From Actinomycetes bacterium (GTDB lineage: Bacteria; Actinomycetota; Acidimicrobiia; Acidimicrobiales; RAAP-2), in the NCBI GenBank assembly GCA_021791895.1, contig JAJYVS010000003.1, positions 1-64,000 on the forward strand: a DNA stretch of 64,000 nucleotides, written 5' to 3'. Positions 27,634 to 37,233 of the stretch are shown here, one piece after another. The notes under the pieces are model-generated. The model was given only the letters and a program-made list of their open reading frames with translations, did not search any database and was not told where the DNA came from. A program made the position numbers and the translations under genes. How positions within the stretch are numbered: position 1 is the stretch's first letter; every line of letters starts with the position of its first letter.

Positions 27634-28684
27634 GAAAGCGGTTCCGGCAATCGCCGGGGCCTTTTCGCGTAGCGACGCGCACGCGTCGCCCTCGTACGTG
27701 TGGTCTCGTCCAAAAGTCCAGCGTGCGAGGAGGAACACGCGCGCGTCACCACTGCATTCAACAAGATGTTGGCCCTCGTCGGGGCCACCGTGGTGTTGGT
27801 CACCTTTGCCCCCGAAGGGGTCGTGGTCGGCGTCCGGCGCCGGCGGGCCAGGTACCGCTGTCCGTGCGGGTGGAAGACCTGATCGGTCTACGACCGCTCG
27901 GTGCGCCGCTGGCGCCACCTCGATCTCGGAGCCCATCGGTGCTTCCTGGAGGCCGAAATCGTTCGCATCGACTGCGCGCGCTGTCAATGGGTGCGCACCG
28001 AGGAGCTCCGCTGGGCCAGACCCAACTCCCGGCATTCGCGCGACTTCCAAGACGTGGTGACCCGGCTGGCCCAGCGGACGGACAAGACGACGATCACCGA
28101 GCTGTTGTTGGTCAGCTAAGAGGCGGTGGCCAAGATCGTGATCGACGTGGTGGCCGACACCATTGACGACTCCAGGTTGCACGAGCTCTACCGGATCGGG
28201 GTCGACGAGGTCAGCTACCGAAGGGGTCACCGCTACCTCAGCGTCGTGGCCGATCACGACCGCGAGGGCGCAGTGGTCTGGGTGGGCGAGGCAAGAACCA
28301 CCGTGTCTTGGAGGCCTTCTACGACGAGCTCGGCGAGACCCGTGTGGCCCGGCTGCAGTGCGTGAGCCTGGACATGGGCGGGGCCTACAAGTTGGCCAGC
28401 GACACCAAGGCGCCCCACGTCGTCCAGTGCGTCGACCCCTTCCATCTCGTGAACCTGGCCAACGACGCCCTGGGGGCCGCCCGGCGGGAGTTCTGGAACC
28501 AGTTCCGGGCCCTTGAGCACCCGAGGGCTCCGTGGTGGAAGCACCCGGTGGGCCTTGCTCAAAGACGAGGCCGAGCTCACCGACAACCAGCTCGAGGTCC
28601 TGCACCAGCTGCGCCGACACTCCTCGTCTCTTTACCGCGGGTGGCAGCTCAAAGAGGCCATTCGACGGTATGCCGGTGGCTTTC
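27634..28684 (+). mobile_element. ISL3-family insertion sequence, degenerate and internally deleted
   Basis: The element is defined by the transposase remnant and by imperfect ends. GAAAGC followed shortly by CCGGCA starts at 27634. The complement of the right end (GCTTTC at 28679-28684, preceded by TGCCGG) gives GAAAGC and CCGGCA again, with a two-base spacing difference. At ~1.05 kb it is shorter than usual ISL3 elements (1.3-1.5 kb), because the C-terminal third of the transposase is missing while the right end is kept. No matching 8-bp target duplication was found. Confidence 0.55.
27700..28683 (+). pseudogene. ISL3-family transposase, multiply inactivated
   Basis: Readable in order: RRRARYRCPCGWKT (zinc-finger-like), TGA; RRWRHLDLGAHRCFLEAEIV, CARCQWVRTEELRWAR, QRTDKTTITELLLVS, TAA; EAVAKIVIDV, IGVDEVSYRRGHRYLSVVADHD (catalytic Asp region), a one-base loss near 28290; HRVLEAFYDELG, VSLDMGGAYKLASD (second Asp), VDPFHLV, a two-base loss near 28545; then WALLKDEAELTDNQLEVL and YRGWQLKEAIRR. 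The late conserved region with the catalytic Glu is absent. Two stops and two frameshifts make it non-functional without a helper transposase. Confidence 0.85.
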
Positions 28685-28902
28685 TAAAAGGCCTGGGTCT
28701 CGGCCTTGTCGTATCCCTGCGCCGGGTAGACGACCAGGGGAACCTGTCCCGACGCCGATGCCGGCGGCGAGCCGCCGGCCAGCAGTCCGAGCGGCATCGC
28801 GAGCAAGGCGCCGATCCCGACGGCGACAGGGGCGGAACGGCGACCTCGGAAGCCGCGCCCCCGATCCCGCCGCAGGGCGCTGCCGAAGTTGCCCTCCGTC
28901 AC
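28684..28902 (-). pseudogene. Truncated N-terminus of a secreted solute-binding protein
   Basis: From a GTG at 28902 the frame encodes 72 residues: an arginine-rich start, a signal-peptide core VAVGIGALLAMPLGLLAGG with ASAS, then VPLVVYPAQGYDKAETQAF. This last part resembles the first mature strand of periplasmic-type binding proteins (LVVYxAxGYD), for example those for 2-aminoethylphosphonate or iron. The frame ends in a TAG formed exactly at the right end of the ISL3 element, so the element or a linked deletion removed the rest. TOBE-like ATPase remnants lie on the same strand beyond the element. Confidence 0.55.
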
Positions 28903-29061
28903 GTCCCGCAGTCCTCCTAGCTTGGCCCGGTTCGGTCAGGCGTGACCGATGCGGTCGATCTCCGCGACGTTGCCGAAACCTGCGAAGCCGCCGTTACCGG
29001 ACCCGACTGGTTCGTGATGGAGGAATGAACTGTTCGCGAACTCCGGCCGTTATGCGGCGCC

Positions 29062-30357
29062 TCAGACTTCGGGCGCGTGCGCTCCTCTATGAGGGGCGTC
29101 GGGGGAGCGACCCCCGTCCTCGGTCCGGTCACGTCCGGGGTGTGCGGCCAACCGTTCGTAGGCATCGATGATCCCGACGATCGTGTGCGATCGTCGGACC
29201 CGGTCGAGCGCCAGCCGACGCATCCGGCATCGCTCGTCGGGGTCCGCCAGGAGGTGCTCGATCGCGTCGGCCAGGTCGCCGGGGGAGTTGGAGGGTGGAA
29301 TCAGCCCCGCCCCTCCGGCGAGCAGGCGATCACCCCCGGCGCTCGCCGGCGCGATGCAGGGCACCCCGCTGGCCATGGCCTCGAGGAGCACGTTGGGCAT
29401 CCCCTCCCGATGGGAGGCGAGACAGAAGAGGTCGGCCGCGCACAGGTACGGGACGACGTCGTCCTGGGCGCCGGCGAACCGCACCTCGTGCTCCAACGAC
29501 GCCGAGTGGACGAACGCCTGGAGCGCCGAAACGTAGGCGTGATCCTCGGGCTCGACCGGTCCGCCCACCAGCACCAGCGTCACTCTGGTACCCCGGTCGC
29601 GGAGCAGGCGGACCGCCTCGAGGAGGCGGTCGGTCCCCTTGCGCTCCTGGAGGTGGCCGATCGAGACCACGACCGGCATGTCCTCGAGGCCGAGCGAGGT
29701 GCGGGCCGCGCGGCGGACGGCATCCCCGGGGACCTGGAACCGGTCGATGTCGACCGGGACCGCGATGACCTCGGATGCCGGGAACCCGAGTTCGGCGAGT
29801 TCGGCACCCATGTCCTCGGTCAGGACCACCTGGTCGCAGCGACGGAGGGCGTGTCGTCGGAAGCCGGCCCTAGGTCCTTTGAGGAACCTGGTGGCGTCAC
29901 CTCGGGTGGCCCAGGTGAGCACGCTCGAGGATGCCAGCCCGGCGGCCCAGGCGCTCACCGCGAAGTCGGCGTCCATGACGACGCTCACGAGGTCGATAGC
30001 CCGCCGCCGACGGAGCAACCAGAACCAGAAGCCGACCATGACCATGGCCTTGGCCAGGTTCCCGCGACGGGGAGGACCGATCCGACGGACGGCGATGCCG
30101 TCCACCTCGTCGCGGGAACCCCCGAGGCCGACCCTCCGGGTCAGGACGGTCACATTCCACCCCCGGCGGGCGAACTCGGCCGCGTGCATCCGGGTCTGGG
30201 TGGTCGTGCCCCCGAGTGCGGGGACGTAGTCGGGGACGAGCAGGATCACCGACGACGTCGTCGCCCGCCGTCCGGAGCCGGCCTCGTTCACCGGGACGTC
30301 ACTCCCGACTGCGGGCCGTCGGGAGGCCGAGGAGGTCCGAGGTTGGCTCGCCGACAC
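29062..30357 (-). CDS. GT4-family glycosyltransferase
   Basis: 431 residues, GT-B fold. The N-terminal domain begins VILLVPDYVPALGGTTTQTRMHAAEFARRGWNVTVLT (~37-72), with the glycine-rich acceptor loop. The donor domain holds VVSIGHLQERKGTDRLLEAV (~231-250), RVTLVLVGG, CAADLFCLASHREGMPNVLLEAMASGVPCIA (E-x7-E motif, ~318-348) and GAGLIPP. It should transfer a sugar to a lipid or growing polysaccharide. The first ~35 residues are low-complexity and a later start is possible. Confidence 0.9.
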   Translation of the reverse strand: MSASQPRTSSASRRPAVGSDVPVNEAGSGRRATTSSVILLVPDYVPALGGTTTQTRMHAAEFARRGWNVTVLTRRVGLGGSRDEVDGIAVRRIGPPRRGNLAKAMVMVGFWFWLLRRRRAIDLVSVVMDADFAVSAWAAGLASSSVLTWATRGDATRFLKGPRAGFRRHALRRCDQVVLTEDMGAELAELGFPASEVIAVPVDIDRFQVPGDAVRRAARTSLGLEDMPVVVSIGHLQERKGTDRLLEAVRLLRDRGTRVTLVLVGGPVEPEDHAYVSALQAFVHSASLEHEVRFAGAQDDVVPYLCAADLFCLASHREGMPNVLLEAMASGVPCIAPASAGGDRLLAGGAGLIPPSNSPGDLADAIEHLLADPDERCRMRRLALDRVRRSHTIVGIIDAYERLAAHPGRDRTEDGGRSPDAPHRGAHAPEV

Positions 30358-30578
30358 CCCCCAACGCTACGGTCCACCGGTCCAAAAAACGCGTATCGGT
30401 CGTCGCGCCAGCACGCTCCGCTTGCCCCCGGGGCGACCTGAACGACCAAGATGGGTCGGAGTGTCATGCCACGGGGCCTGTGAGCGGGGCTTCGAACCTC
30501 CGTTCCGATCCCAGGGCGTCCGCTCCTCGGGCGTGCCATCGGCCACCCGTTCCAGACCCCAAGAGCTGAGGAGTCCCG

Positions 30579-31364
30579 ATGCCCCGTCTCACGTCCCTCG
30601 AGCGCAGCGTGCGCGGCAAGACCGCCATCATCACCGGCTCCGGTGCCGGCATGGGTCGGGCCACGGCGCACCTGTTCGCCGACGAGGGGGCAAACGTCGC
30701 GGTGGTCGACATCGACGAAGCGCGGGTCCATGGAGTGGTCGAGGAGATCGAGCGGGCCGGTCACCAGGTGCGCGGCTGGACGGTGGACGTCGGGGACCGG
30801 ACACAGCTGGAGGCCCTTGTCGATGCGGTGGTCGGGACCTTCGGCGGCGTCGATGTCGTCGTGAACAACGCCGGCATCGCCGTCCCGACGCCGATCTCGT
30901 GCTCGGAGGACGAGTTCGAGGCGGGCTGGGAGCGGACGATCGCGGTGAACCTGACCGCCCAGATCCGCCTGGTCCGCTACGCCCTCCCGTACCTCGAGGC
31001 CACGCGAGCGGGCCGCGTCATCAACATCGCTTCGACCGAGGGGATTGTGGCCACGGCCGGGCTCCCCGCCTATACCGCCACCAAGCACGGGGTGATCGGG
31101 TTGACCAAGAGCCTGGCGGTGGAGCTCGGTCGGCGCGGCGTGACAGTGAACTGTGTCTGCCCGGGTCCCATCCTGACCGACATGACCTCGGCGATCCCCG
31201 AGGAGCGGCGCGACGAGTACGCCAGGCGCAAGGTAGCCCTACGCCGCTATGGGACCCCCGAGGAAGTCGCGCACATGACACTCTCCCTCGCCATGCCGGC
31301 GTCCAGCTTCACCAACGGCGCGGTCGTGGTCGTCGACGGGGGCATGTGGATCCGGCACACCTGA
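30579..31364 (+). CDS. SDR-family oxidoreductase
   Basis: 261 residues with complete classical SDR motifs: [16 protein letters not shown] (TG-x3-G-x-G), [16 protein letters not shown] (Ser), YTATK (Tyr-x3-Lys) and [13 protein letters not shown]. It ends with VVVVDGG. An NAD(P)-dependent 3-hydroxyacyl or secondary alcohol dehydrogenase-type enzyme, substrate unknown. GAGGAG with a short spacer precedes the ATG. Confidence 0.9.
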   Translation: MPRLTSLERSVRGKTAIITGSGAGMGRATAHLFADEGANVAVVDIDEARVHGVVEEIERAGHQVRGWTVDVGDRTQLEALVDAVVGTFGGVDVVVNNAGIAVPTPISCSEDEFEAGWERTIAVNLTAQIRLVRYALPYLEATRAGRVINIASTEGIVATAGLPAYTATKHGVIGLTKSLAVELGRRGVTVNCVCPGPILTDMTSAIPEERRDEYARRKVALRRYGTPEEVAHMTLSLAMPASSFTNGAVVVVDGGMWIRHT

Positions 31365-31672
31365 CCAACCGAGGTGGAAGGGGTTCGAGGTACCCGGTCA
31401 TCGCCAGTCACCAGGGCGCGGTTTCGATCGACGACGAGCTCGCGTTCTTTCCGGGAGGATGGAACCTCAAAGCTCTTCTCGGTCATGGGTCCTACGCATC
31501 GATCTCTCTCGCCCCCTTAGGATCCTGTGATGGAGGTGGTCGCCATCGGGGCCACTTTCGTCCGGTACGGGCGTCCGGTGCGACAGAGTTCGGTGCGACA
31601 GGCGTTCGGTGTGAAAGGTGGGTGCCAGATGTGCCCGACTTGCGGAACCACACAGCAGTCGAGGTAGTCGGG
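31365..31672. other. Gap without a convincing gene
   Basis: About 308 bases between the SDR and a small basic ORF. Only short frames with no family resemblance were seen, and no clear hairpin or promoter. Confidence 0.3.
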
Positions 31673-31843
31673 ATGGCCGTCTTCCGCTGGTTCGTTCCCC
31701 GCAAGGTGCGCCGTACGCTCCATCCCCTCCGGAGCGCCAAGCGCCAGCTCACTCCGAAATCCATCCGAAGAGCTCTCTACGTTCGACACCCCATCGGCAC
31801 CGCGACGTCAGCCGTCACGCGGCGGGCATTGAGACGCAGGTGA
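31673..31843 (+). CDS. Small basic protein of unknown function
   Basis: 56 residues, about one third Arg/Lys: MAVFRWFVPRKVRR, then PLRSAKRQLTPKSIRRAL and RHPIGTATSAVTRRALRRR. The loosely repeated pattern of P-x-RK(V/A)RR and RHPIGTA is unlike random out-of-frame translation, and similar short Arg-rich proteins occur in actinobacteria. No good ribosome-binding site was found and the start is uncertain. It could bind nucleic acid; that is a guess from charge alone. Confidence 0.35.
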   Translation: MAVFRWFVPRKVRRTLHPLRSAKRQLTPKSIRRALYVRHPIGTATSAVTRRALRRR

Positions 31844-32041
31844 TTTCGGTTTGGAGCGGGCGAGGAGCCGCGGCGAAGGTCGAGCGATGCAGGACCTCCT
31901 GAAGGCGAGGAGCGTGCGGCCGGAGGTGCCGCTGTCCTCCGTCCATGGGTGCGGGGGCAGGCCTCGACCTTGGGACCAGCCCCGTGAGTCAGCGATGAGG
32001 CAGCGGTTCTTGTTGGCGGTTCACCCTCAGAGGGCCGGCCA

Positions 32042-33505
32042 TTGACAGAGAGGGCACCGAACATCGTGGTGGTCATGTCCGACCAGCACCGGGCCGACAT
32101 GTTGGGCTGCGCGGGCGATCTCACCGTGCTGACCCCGTCGATCGATCGGCTGGCCGCCGAGGGGATCCGATTCTCCAAGGTGTCCTGTCAGGGCCCCTTG
32201 TGTATGCCGGCCCGCGCCTCGTTCATGACTGAGCGTTACGTCCGCGACCACGGCGTGTACACCAACTGGTCCGAGATCTCGAACCGGTCGCCGACCTATG
32301 TCTGGGCGCTGCGGGAGGCCGGTTACCACACGGCCCTCTTGGGAAAGGCACACCTGTACCGTGACGAGCTCCTGTCGGCCCACCACATCGACGAACTCGC
32401 CTTCCGGCTGCGCGAGCTGGGCTTCTCGGAGGTGAACGAGACGGGGGACAAGTTCCCGGGCGACATCTCCAACCGTTACACCGAGCACCTCGAGGCCCAG
32501 GGGCTGCTCGAGGTCTATCGCCGCCACATGGCGGAGCGCAGCTACCAGGGCGACAACGAGACCGGTCAGAACGCGACCAAGTCCGTGCCCATGTGGGACT
32601 CGACCCCGATGCCGATCCCGCTGTCCTCCTACGTCGACGTGTGGCACGGGCTCGAGGCAGTTCGCTGGATCGAGGCCTATCGACGGGACCAGCCGTTCTT
32701 CCTCTTCGTCGGGTTCCCCGGACCCCACGACCCCTGGGACGCACCGAAGGAGGCCGTCGATCGCTACCGCGGCCTGGACGTCTCGATGCCTGCTTCGACG
32801 ACCCGCCCCCGGCTGGAGGGGGCGGGTCGATATCGGGCGCTGCTCGAGTCGTTCCTCTGGCTGTCCGATTCCGAGACCATGACCCCCGACGCGATCCGAG
32901 GGATGCGCAGGTCCTACGCGGCCGACATCAGCGTGATCGACGAACAGATCGGGCGGATGGTCGCGGCTCTCGAGGCGCGTTCGTTGCTGGAGGACACCTG
33001 GTTCATCTACACGAGCGACCACGGGGAGATGGCCGGCAGCCACGGCCTCATGTCCAAGTGCGTCATGTACGAGCCGGCCGTCCGGGTCCCTCTGGTGGTG
33101 CGGCCCCCGGGGGGTTGCCCCCCCGGCGTCGTCGACGCCCTGGTCGAGCACCTCGACGTGCCCGCGACGGTGCGGGCGTTGGCCGGCGCCCCGCCCATCC
33201 AAGCGAGCGAAGGCCGATCGCTCGTGCCCTATTTCGAGGGAGCGACGGCCGAAGCGCGCACCGTGGCGATCAGCGAGAACTGGGGCTTCGCCTCGTTCGA
33301 GACCGACCGGTATCGCTTGGTGGTCGACGAAGACGCCTGTCGCCCCTGCCAGCTCTTCGACCTGCGGGAGGATCCGGACGAAGACCTCGATCTCTTGGCC
33401 GATCCCGGGGCGAGGGACGTCGTCGAGGGGCTGATGGAGACGCACGTCCGTCCCTTCCTCAGCGTGACGCCGGCGCGACCGGTCCCGAGCCTGTTCACCG
33501 GCTGA
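32042..33505 (+). CDS. Sulfatase (formylglycine-dependent, Cys type)
   Basis: 487 residues from a TTG start, with GAGGG about nine bases upstream. The N-terminus has IVVVMSDQHRADMLG, with metal-binding Asp14. LCMPARASFMTERY (Cys54) matches C-x-P-x-R, where Cys becomes formylglycine. YTSDHGEMAGSHG (Asp326, His327) supplies further metal ligands. No signal peptide, so it acts in the cytoplasm on a sulfate or phosphonate ester such as choline sulfate or small aryl sulfates. Cys-type sulfatases need a maturase (FGE or anSME), and none is in the window. Confidence 0.9.
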   Translation: MTERAPNIVVVMSDQHRADMLGCAGDLTVLTPSIDRLAAEGIRFSKVSCQGPLCMPARASFMTERYVRDHGVYTNWSEISNRSPTYVWALREAGYHTALLGKAHLYRDELLSAHHIDELAFRLRELGFSEVNETGDKFPGDISNRYTEHLEAQGLLEVYRRHMAERSYQGDNETGQNATKSVPMWDSTPMPIPLSSYVDVWHGLEAVRWIEAYRRDQPFFLFVGFPGPHDPWDAPKEAVDRYRGLDVSMPASTTRPRLEGAGRYRALLESFLWLSDSETMTPDAIRGMRRSYAADISVIDEQIGRMVAALEARSLLEDTWFIYTSDHGEMAGSHGLMSKCVMYEPAVRVPLVVRPPGGCPPGVVDALVEHLDVPATVRALAGAPPIQASEGRSLVPYFEGATAEARTVAISENWGFASFETDRYRLVVDEDACRPCQLFDLREDPDEDLDLLADPGARDVVEGLMETHVRPFLSVTPARPVPSLFTG

Positions 33506-33573
33506 GTGCCCGTTCAGGGACCCGCGCCTCGGGCCGTCGGGAGCGCGCCTCGCCACCTGGGTAGATTCGACCC

Positions 33574-34437
33574 GTGCCATCGACCAGCGCCAACGGAATC
33601 ACCATCGAGTACGAAGCGATCGGCGACCCCGGGGGGGCGCCGCTGCTCTTGATCCACGGCCTCGGGGCCCAGCTCGTCTCGTGGGACGACGACCTGATCC
33701 GGATCCTCGCGGACCGGGGGTTCCGGGTGATCAGGTTCGACAATCGAGACGCGGGCCTGTCGAGCTGGTTCGACGAGTCCGGGGTCCCCGACGCCCTGGG
33801 CGTCCTGTCGGGTAGCGAAAAGCCGACGTACCTGGTCGCCGACATGGCCGACGACGCGGCCGCGCTCCTCAGGGCCCTCGGCATCGGTCCGGCCCACGTC
33901 CTCGGGGTGTCGATGGGGGGGATGATCGCCCAGAGCCTGGCGATCCGGCACCCCTCCCTCGTCGCGACCCTCACCTCGGTCATGTCGACCACCGGCGACA
34001 GTTCGGTCGGCTCGCCCAACGAGGCGGCCATGCAGGCGCTCCTGGCGGAGCCGCCGACGGACCGGGAGGGCGCCATCGAGTCGGCGCTGGCGGCATGGCG
34101 GATCACCGGTTCGCCCGGGTACCCGCTGCACGAGGACCGCATCCGGGACGCGACCGGGCTCGCCTACGACCGTGCCTTCCACCCCGACGGCGTCGCGCGC
34201 CAGCTCATGGCGGTGCTGGCGTCTCCCGACCGCACCCCGGGCCTGGAGAAGCTGGAGATGCGGACCCTCGTCATCCACGGCGACAGCGACCCGCTCATCG
34301 ATCCGAGCGGTGGGAAGGCCACTGCGCGGGCAGTGCCCGGGGCCGAGCTGTGGATGCTCCCGGGCGTCGGCCACGACCTTCCCGTCGAGCTCTTCGGTGT
34401 GTTCGTCGATCGGTTGGCCGGTCACTGCGGCCTCTGA
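33574..34437 (+). CDS. Alpha/beta-hydrolase
   Basis: 287 residues from a GTG. The core begins LLLIHGLGAQLVSWDDDL (oxyanion HG, ~26-43), then VIRFDNRDAGLSSWF, nucleophile elbow GVSMGGM (Ser113), LVIHGDSDPLI (acidic residue ~237-239) and PGVGHDLP (catalytic His). This is the RdmC/aclacinomycin-esterase-like or peroxidase-like type, typically a carboxylic ester hydrolase. Its neighbours on the same strand are a sulfatase and a type B carboxylesterase, so this stretch holds three hydrolases. Confidence 0.88.
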   Translation: MPSTSANGITIEYEAIGDPGGAPLLLIHGLGAQLVSWDDDLIRILADRGFRVIRFDNRDAGLSSWFDESGVPDALGVLSGSEKPTYLVADMADDAAALLRALGIGPAHVLGVSMGGMIAQSLAIRHPSLVATLTSVMSTTGDSSVGSPNEAAMQALLAEPPTDREGAIESALAAWRITGSPGYPLHEDRIRDATGLAYDRAFHPDGVARQLMAVLASPDRTPGLEKLEMRTLVIHGDSDPLIDPSGGKATARAVPGAELWMLPGVGHDLPVELFGVFVDRLAGHCGL

Positions 34438-34568
34438 GCCTTCCGTCGCCCTCAGGGCCCCTGGTCCGGGGAGGACCAGGTCGAAGAGGAACGTGGGCGC
34501 TCGGCCACGCCCGGGCGCTGCATTCGGACCGCACCTAGGGTTGAACGGTCGACGGACGGGGAGGGACC

Positions 34569-36083
34569 ATGACGACGACGGTCGAGACGACATCCGGGCG
34601 GCTCGAGGGTGAGGAGGCCGGCGCGCTGGCGATCTTTCGCGGCGTCCCCTACGCCCGGCCCCCGGTCGGCGAGCTCCGTCTGCGTGCCCCCCGCAGGCCC
34701 GAGGGGTGGAGCGGGGTCCGCGCCGCACTGCGCCACGGCCCCTCGGCACCCCAGAACCCCCCGGCGAGTTCGCTCACCGGCCAGGCCCCGGAGGACCAGG
34801 ACGAGGACTGCCTGACCCTCAACGTCTGGGCACCGGCCATCGACGGTGCCACCCGCCCGGTGCTGGTCTGGGTCCACGGCGGGGGTTTCACCGGAGGCTC
34901 CGGGTCCTCCCCCCTCTACGCCGGGGCCGCGATGGCCGAGCGTGGCGACGTGGTCGTGGTCACGATGAACTACCGGCTCGGGTTGCTGGGCTTCCTGGCC
35001 CACCCGGACCTGGCCGACGAGGAGTTCGGTGGCGCCCAGGGCAACTGGGGCCTGCTCGACCAGGTCGCCGCCCTGGAGTGGGTGCGGGACAACATCGCCG
35101 CCTTCGGGGGGGACCCGTCCAATGTCACCGTCTTCGGCGAGTCGGCCGGCGCCATGTCGGTCTGCGACCTCATGGTGATGCCTGCGGCTCGCGGCCTCTT
35201 CCACCGGGCGATCGCCCAGAGCGGTCCTCCGGTGGCCGCGGCGATGGGGAACGCCGAGGAGCACACGGCCAAGCTGTTGGCCGACCTGGGCTGCACTGAT
35301 CCCAACCAGCTCCGGGCGGTCCCCGTCGCCGCCCTGCTCGGTGCGCAGGGCGGGGTGATGGCCACGCGGGCCGGTGGTGGTCTCGCGTTCACGCCGGTCG
35401 TCGATGGCACGAGTGTGCCGGTCAGCCCGGCCGAGGCCTTCGAAGCCGGCATGTCGGCACCGGTGCCGCTCTTGATCGGGACCAACCGTGACGAGGCCAA
35501 GCTGTTCATGGTGGGGGACCCGAAGAACCGGCGTCCCGACGAGGACCTGCTCTTGCGGCGGATCGACCGGGCGTTCGATCTCAACGGGGTCGGTCTGAGC
35601 GCCCAGGGGGCGATCGACGCCTACCGGCGGGCCCGCGCGCAACGCGGGGAACCGACCGATCCGCGCGAGCTCTGGTCGGCCATCGAGACCGATCGGATGT
35701 TCCGGGCGGGCTCGGTGCGGGCCGCCGCCACCCACGCCAGGCGGGCCGACACGTACTGCTACCTGTTCAGCTGGGAGTCGCCGGCCATGCAGGGGGCGCT
35801 CGGCTCGTGCCACGCGCTCGAGATCCCCTTCGTCCTGGGAACCCTGGATGCCCCGGGCATGGATCGCTTCGCCGGGACAGGCCCCGAGACGGTGGCACTG
35901 AGCGAGCGGATGATGGACGCCTGGCTGGCGTTCGCCCGGACCGGCCGGCCCGGGCATAGCGGCCTGCCGGACTGGCCGACCTACGACGCGACCGAACGGG
36001 CCACCATGGTGTTCGGGGCCGGCGACCGCCTGGCGCTCGCGCCGATGGACCCCGAGCGCGCCTTCTGGGAGACTGAGGGGTAG
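34569..36083 (+). CDS. Type B carboxylesterase
   Basis: 504 residues with a GGGGAGGG site before the ATG. Type B signatures: IFRGVPYARPPVGELRLRAP, EDCLTLNVWAP, VLVWVHGGGFTGGSG (oxyanion hole) and VTVFGESAGAMSV (nucleophile Ser192). The acidic residue is probably the Glu in LLIGTNRDEAKLF and the His is in GSCHALEIPFVLG. No signal peptide, so cytoplasmic. Substrates are likely medium esters or carbamates. Confidence 0.93.
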   Translation: MTTTVETTSGRLEGEEAGALAIFRGVPYARPPVGELRLRAPRRPEGWSGVRAALRHGPSAPQNPPASSLTGQAPEDQDEDCLTLNVWAPAIDGATRPVLVWVHGGGFTGGSGSSPLYAGAAMAERGDVVVVTMNYRLGLLGFLAHPDLADEEFGGAQGNWGLLDQVAALEWVRDNIAAFGGDPSNVTVFGESAGAMSVCDLMVMPAARGLFHRAIAQSGPPVAAAMGNAEEHTAKLLADLGCTDPNQLRAVPVAALLGAQGGVMATRAGGGLAFTPVVDGTSVPVSPAEAFEAGMSAPVPLLIGTNRDEAKLFMVGDPKNRRPDEDLLLRRIDRAFDLNGVGLSAQGAIDAYRRARAQRGEPTDPRELWSAIETDRMFRAGSVRAAATHARRADTYCYLFSWESPAMQGALGSCHALEIPFVLGTLDAPGMDRFAGTGPETVALSERMMDAWLAFARTGRPGHSGLPDWPTYDATERATMVFGAGDRLALAPMDPERAFWETEG

Positions 36084-36203
36084 GCACGGTCCGCCCGCGC
36101 GGGGCCCGCCGGGACAGTGCGGCCCGACGGAGGCGGGGTCAGTGCCGAGAATGTCGGGCGCCCGTCGGTCTGCCGGGCGACGCGGGCGACCGCCCGCGCC
36201 CGC

Positions 36204-37067
36204 TCAGGCGGACCTGAAGGTGCACGCCCCCCGGTCGATGACCACTTGTCCGCTGCTCGACTCGGTCGTGAAGAGCGCACGGTCCCCGTCGACCCACATC
36301 CGAACGGTCAACGACTCGCCCGGGAAGACCGGCTTGGAGAACCGGCCCTCCATGCTGACGAACCGAGCCGGGTCGGACCCGCACAGGGAGTGCAGGAGGG
36401 CCCGTCCGGTGAACCCGTAGGTGCACAGGCCGTGGAGGATGGGCTTGGGGAACCCCGCCGCCTTGGCGAACTCGGGATCGGAGTGCAGCGGGTTGCGGTC
36501 GCCCGAGAGGCGGTACAGCAGGGCCTGGTCAGGTCGGGTCTCGTAGGTGACCACGTGGTCCGGCTCGCGCTCGGGGGGGCGGTTCTCGTCCCCGCTCGGC
36601 CCGCGGTCGCCGCCGAATCCACCCTCCCCCCGGATGAAGGCGTTCGAGGCCAGGCGCAGGAGCGGCTCGCCGGTCTCGGCGTCGACCGACTCCGACTCGC
36701 TGGCCAAGAGGGCGCCGGAACCCTTGTCGTAGACGCCGACCAGGCGTCCGCGGCTCCTGATCTTCCCCTCCACCGGGAGTGGGCGGAGCAGTTCGATCCG
36801 CCGCCCCGCGTCGACCAGCATCGCCGGGTTGAACGTGCCGAGCCGGGATCGACCTCCCCCGGCACCGCCGACGATCACCGCGAAGGTCGGGAGGACGAGC
36901 TGCTCGACGCCGCGGGAGTTCTCGGTCGTGAAGGCGAGCTCGTGCCCCGTCGGGTCGGGGCCGCCCGCTCCGACCCCGAGGGCGTAGAGCAGGGCGTCCT
37001 TCGAGGTCCAGGAGCGCTCGGTCCAATCCCCCCATTCTCCAGTGGCTGCGTTCGGGTCGATCGGCAT
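36204..37067 (-). CDS. MaoC-like (R)-specific enoyl-CoA hydratase, double hot-dog
   Basis: 287 residues from the ATG at 37067. The frame stays open upstream to 37316, but that part is Arg/Pro-rich and non-homologous. The N-terminal hot-dog has SSKDALLYALGVGAG and LVLPTFAVIVGG. The C-terminal hot-dog carries the hydratase-2 motif YRLSGDRNPLHSDPEFAKAAGFPKPILHGL, with Asp and His catalytic positions. It hydrates trans-2-enoyl-CoA to the (R)-3-hydroxyacyl-CoA, as in peroxisomal MFE2 and mycobacterial side-chain degradation. The SDR at 38591-39532 resembles the dehydrogenase part of MFE2 and could be a partner. Confidence 0.9.
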   Translation of the reverse strand: MPIDPNAATGEWGDWTERSWTSKDALLYALGVGAGGPDPTGHELAFTTENSRGVEQLVLPTFAVIVGGAGGGRSRLGTFNPAMLVDAGRRIELLRPLPVEGKIRSRGRLVGVYDKGSGALLASESESVDAETGEPLLRLASNAFIRGEGGFGGDRGPSGDENRPPEREPDHVVTYETRPDQALLYRLSGDRNPLHSDPEFAKAAGFPKPILHGLCTYGFTGRALLHSLCGSDPARFVSMEGRFSKPVFPGESLTVRMWVDGDRALFTTESSSGQVVIDRGACTFRSA

Positions 37068-37233
37068 ATGTCCGCCCTCGTGTTCGCTCGCGGTCGCGGT
37101 CCCACGGGTGCCACGCCCGTTCGGGGTGGCGGGCCTTGTGATCTGCGGCCTTCGGTGTTGAGGTCGCGATGATGGCGTCGGAGCGCCGGGACGGTCAAGG
37201 CTGGCCGTCCGGGCAGCGGTCGGACTCCGTCGG

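Noticed and set aside
31629..31667. Mini-ORF reading MCPTCGTTQQSR
   Set aside because: Twelve codons with a chance C-x2-C; too short and without support to call a gene.
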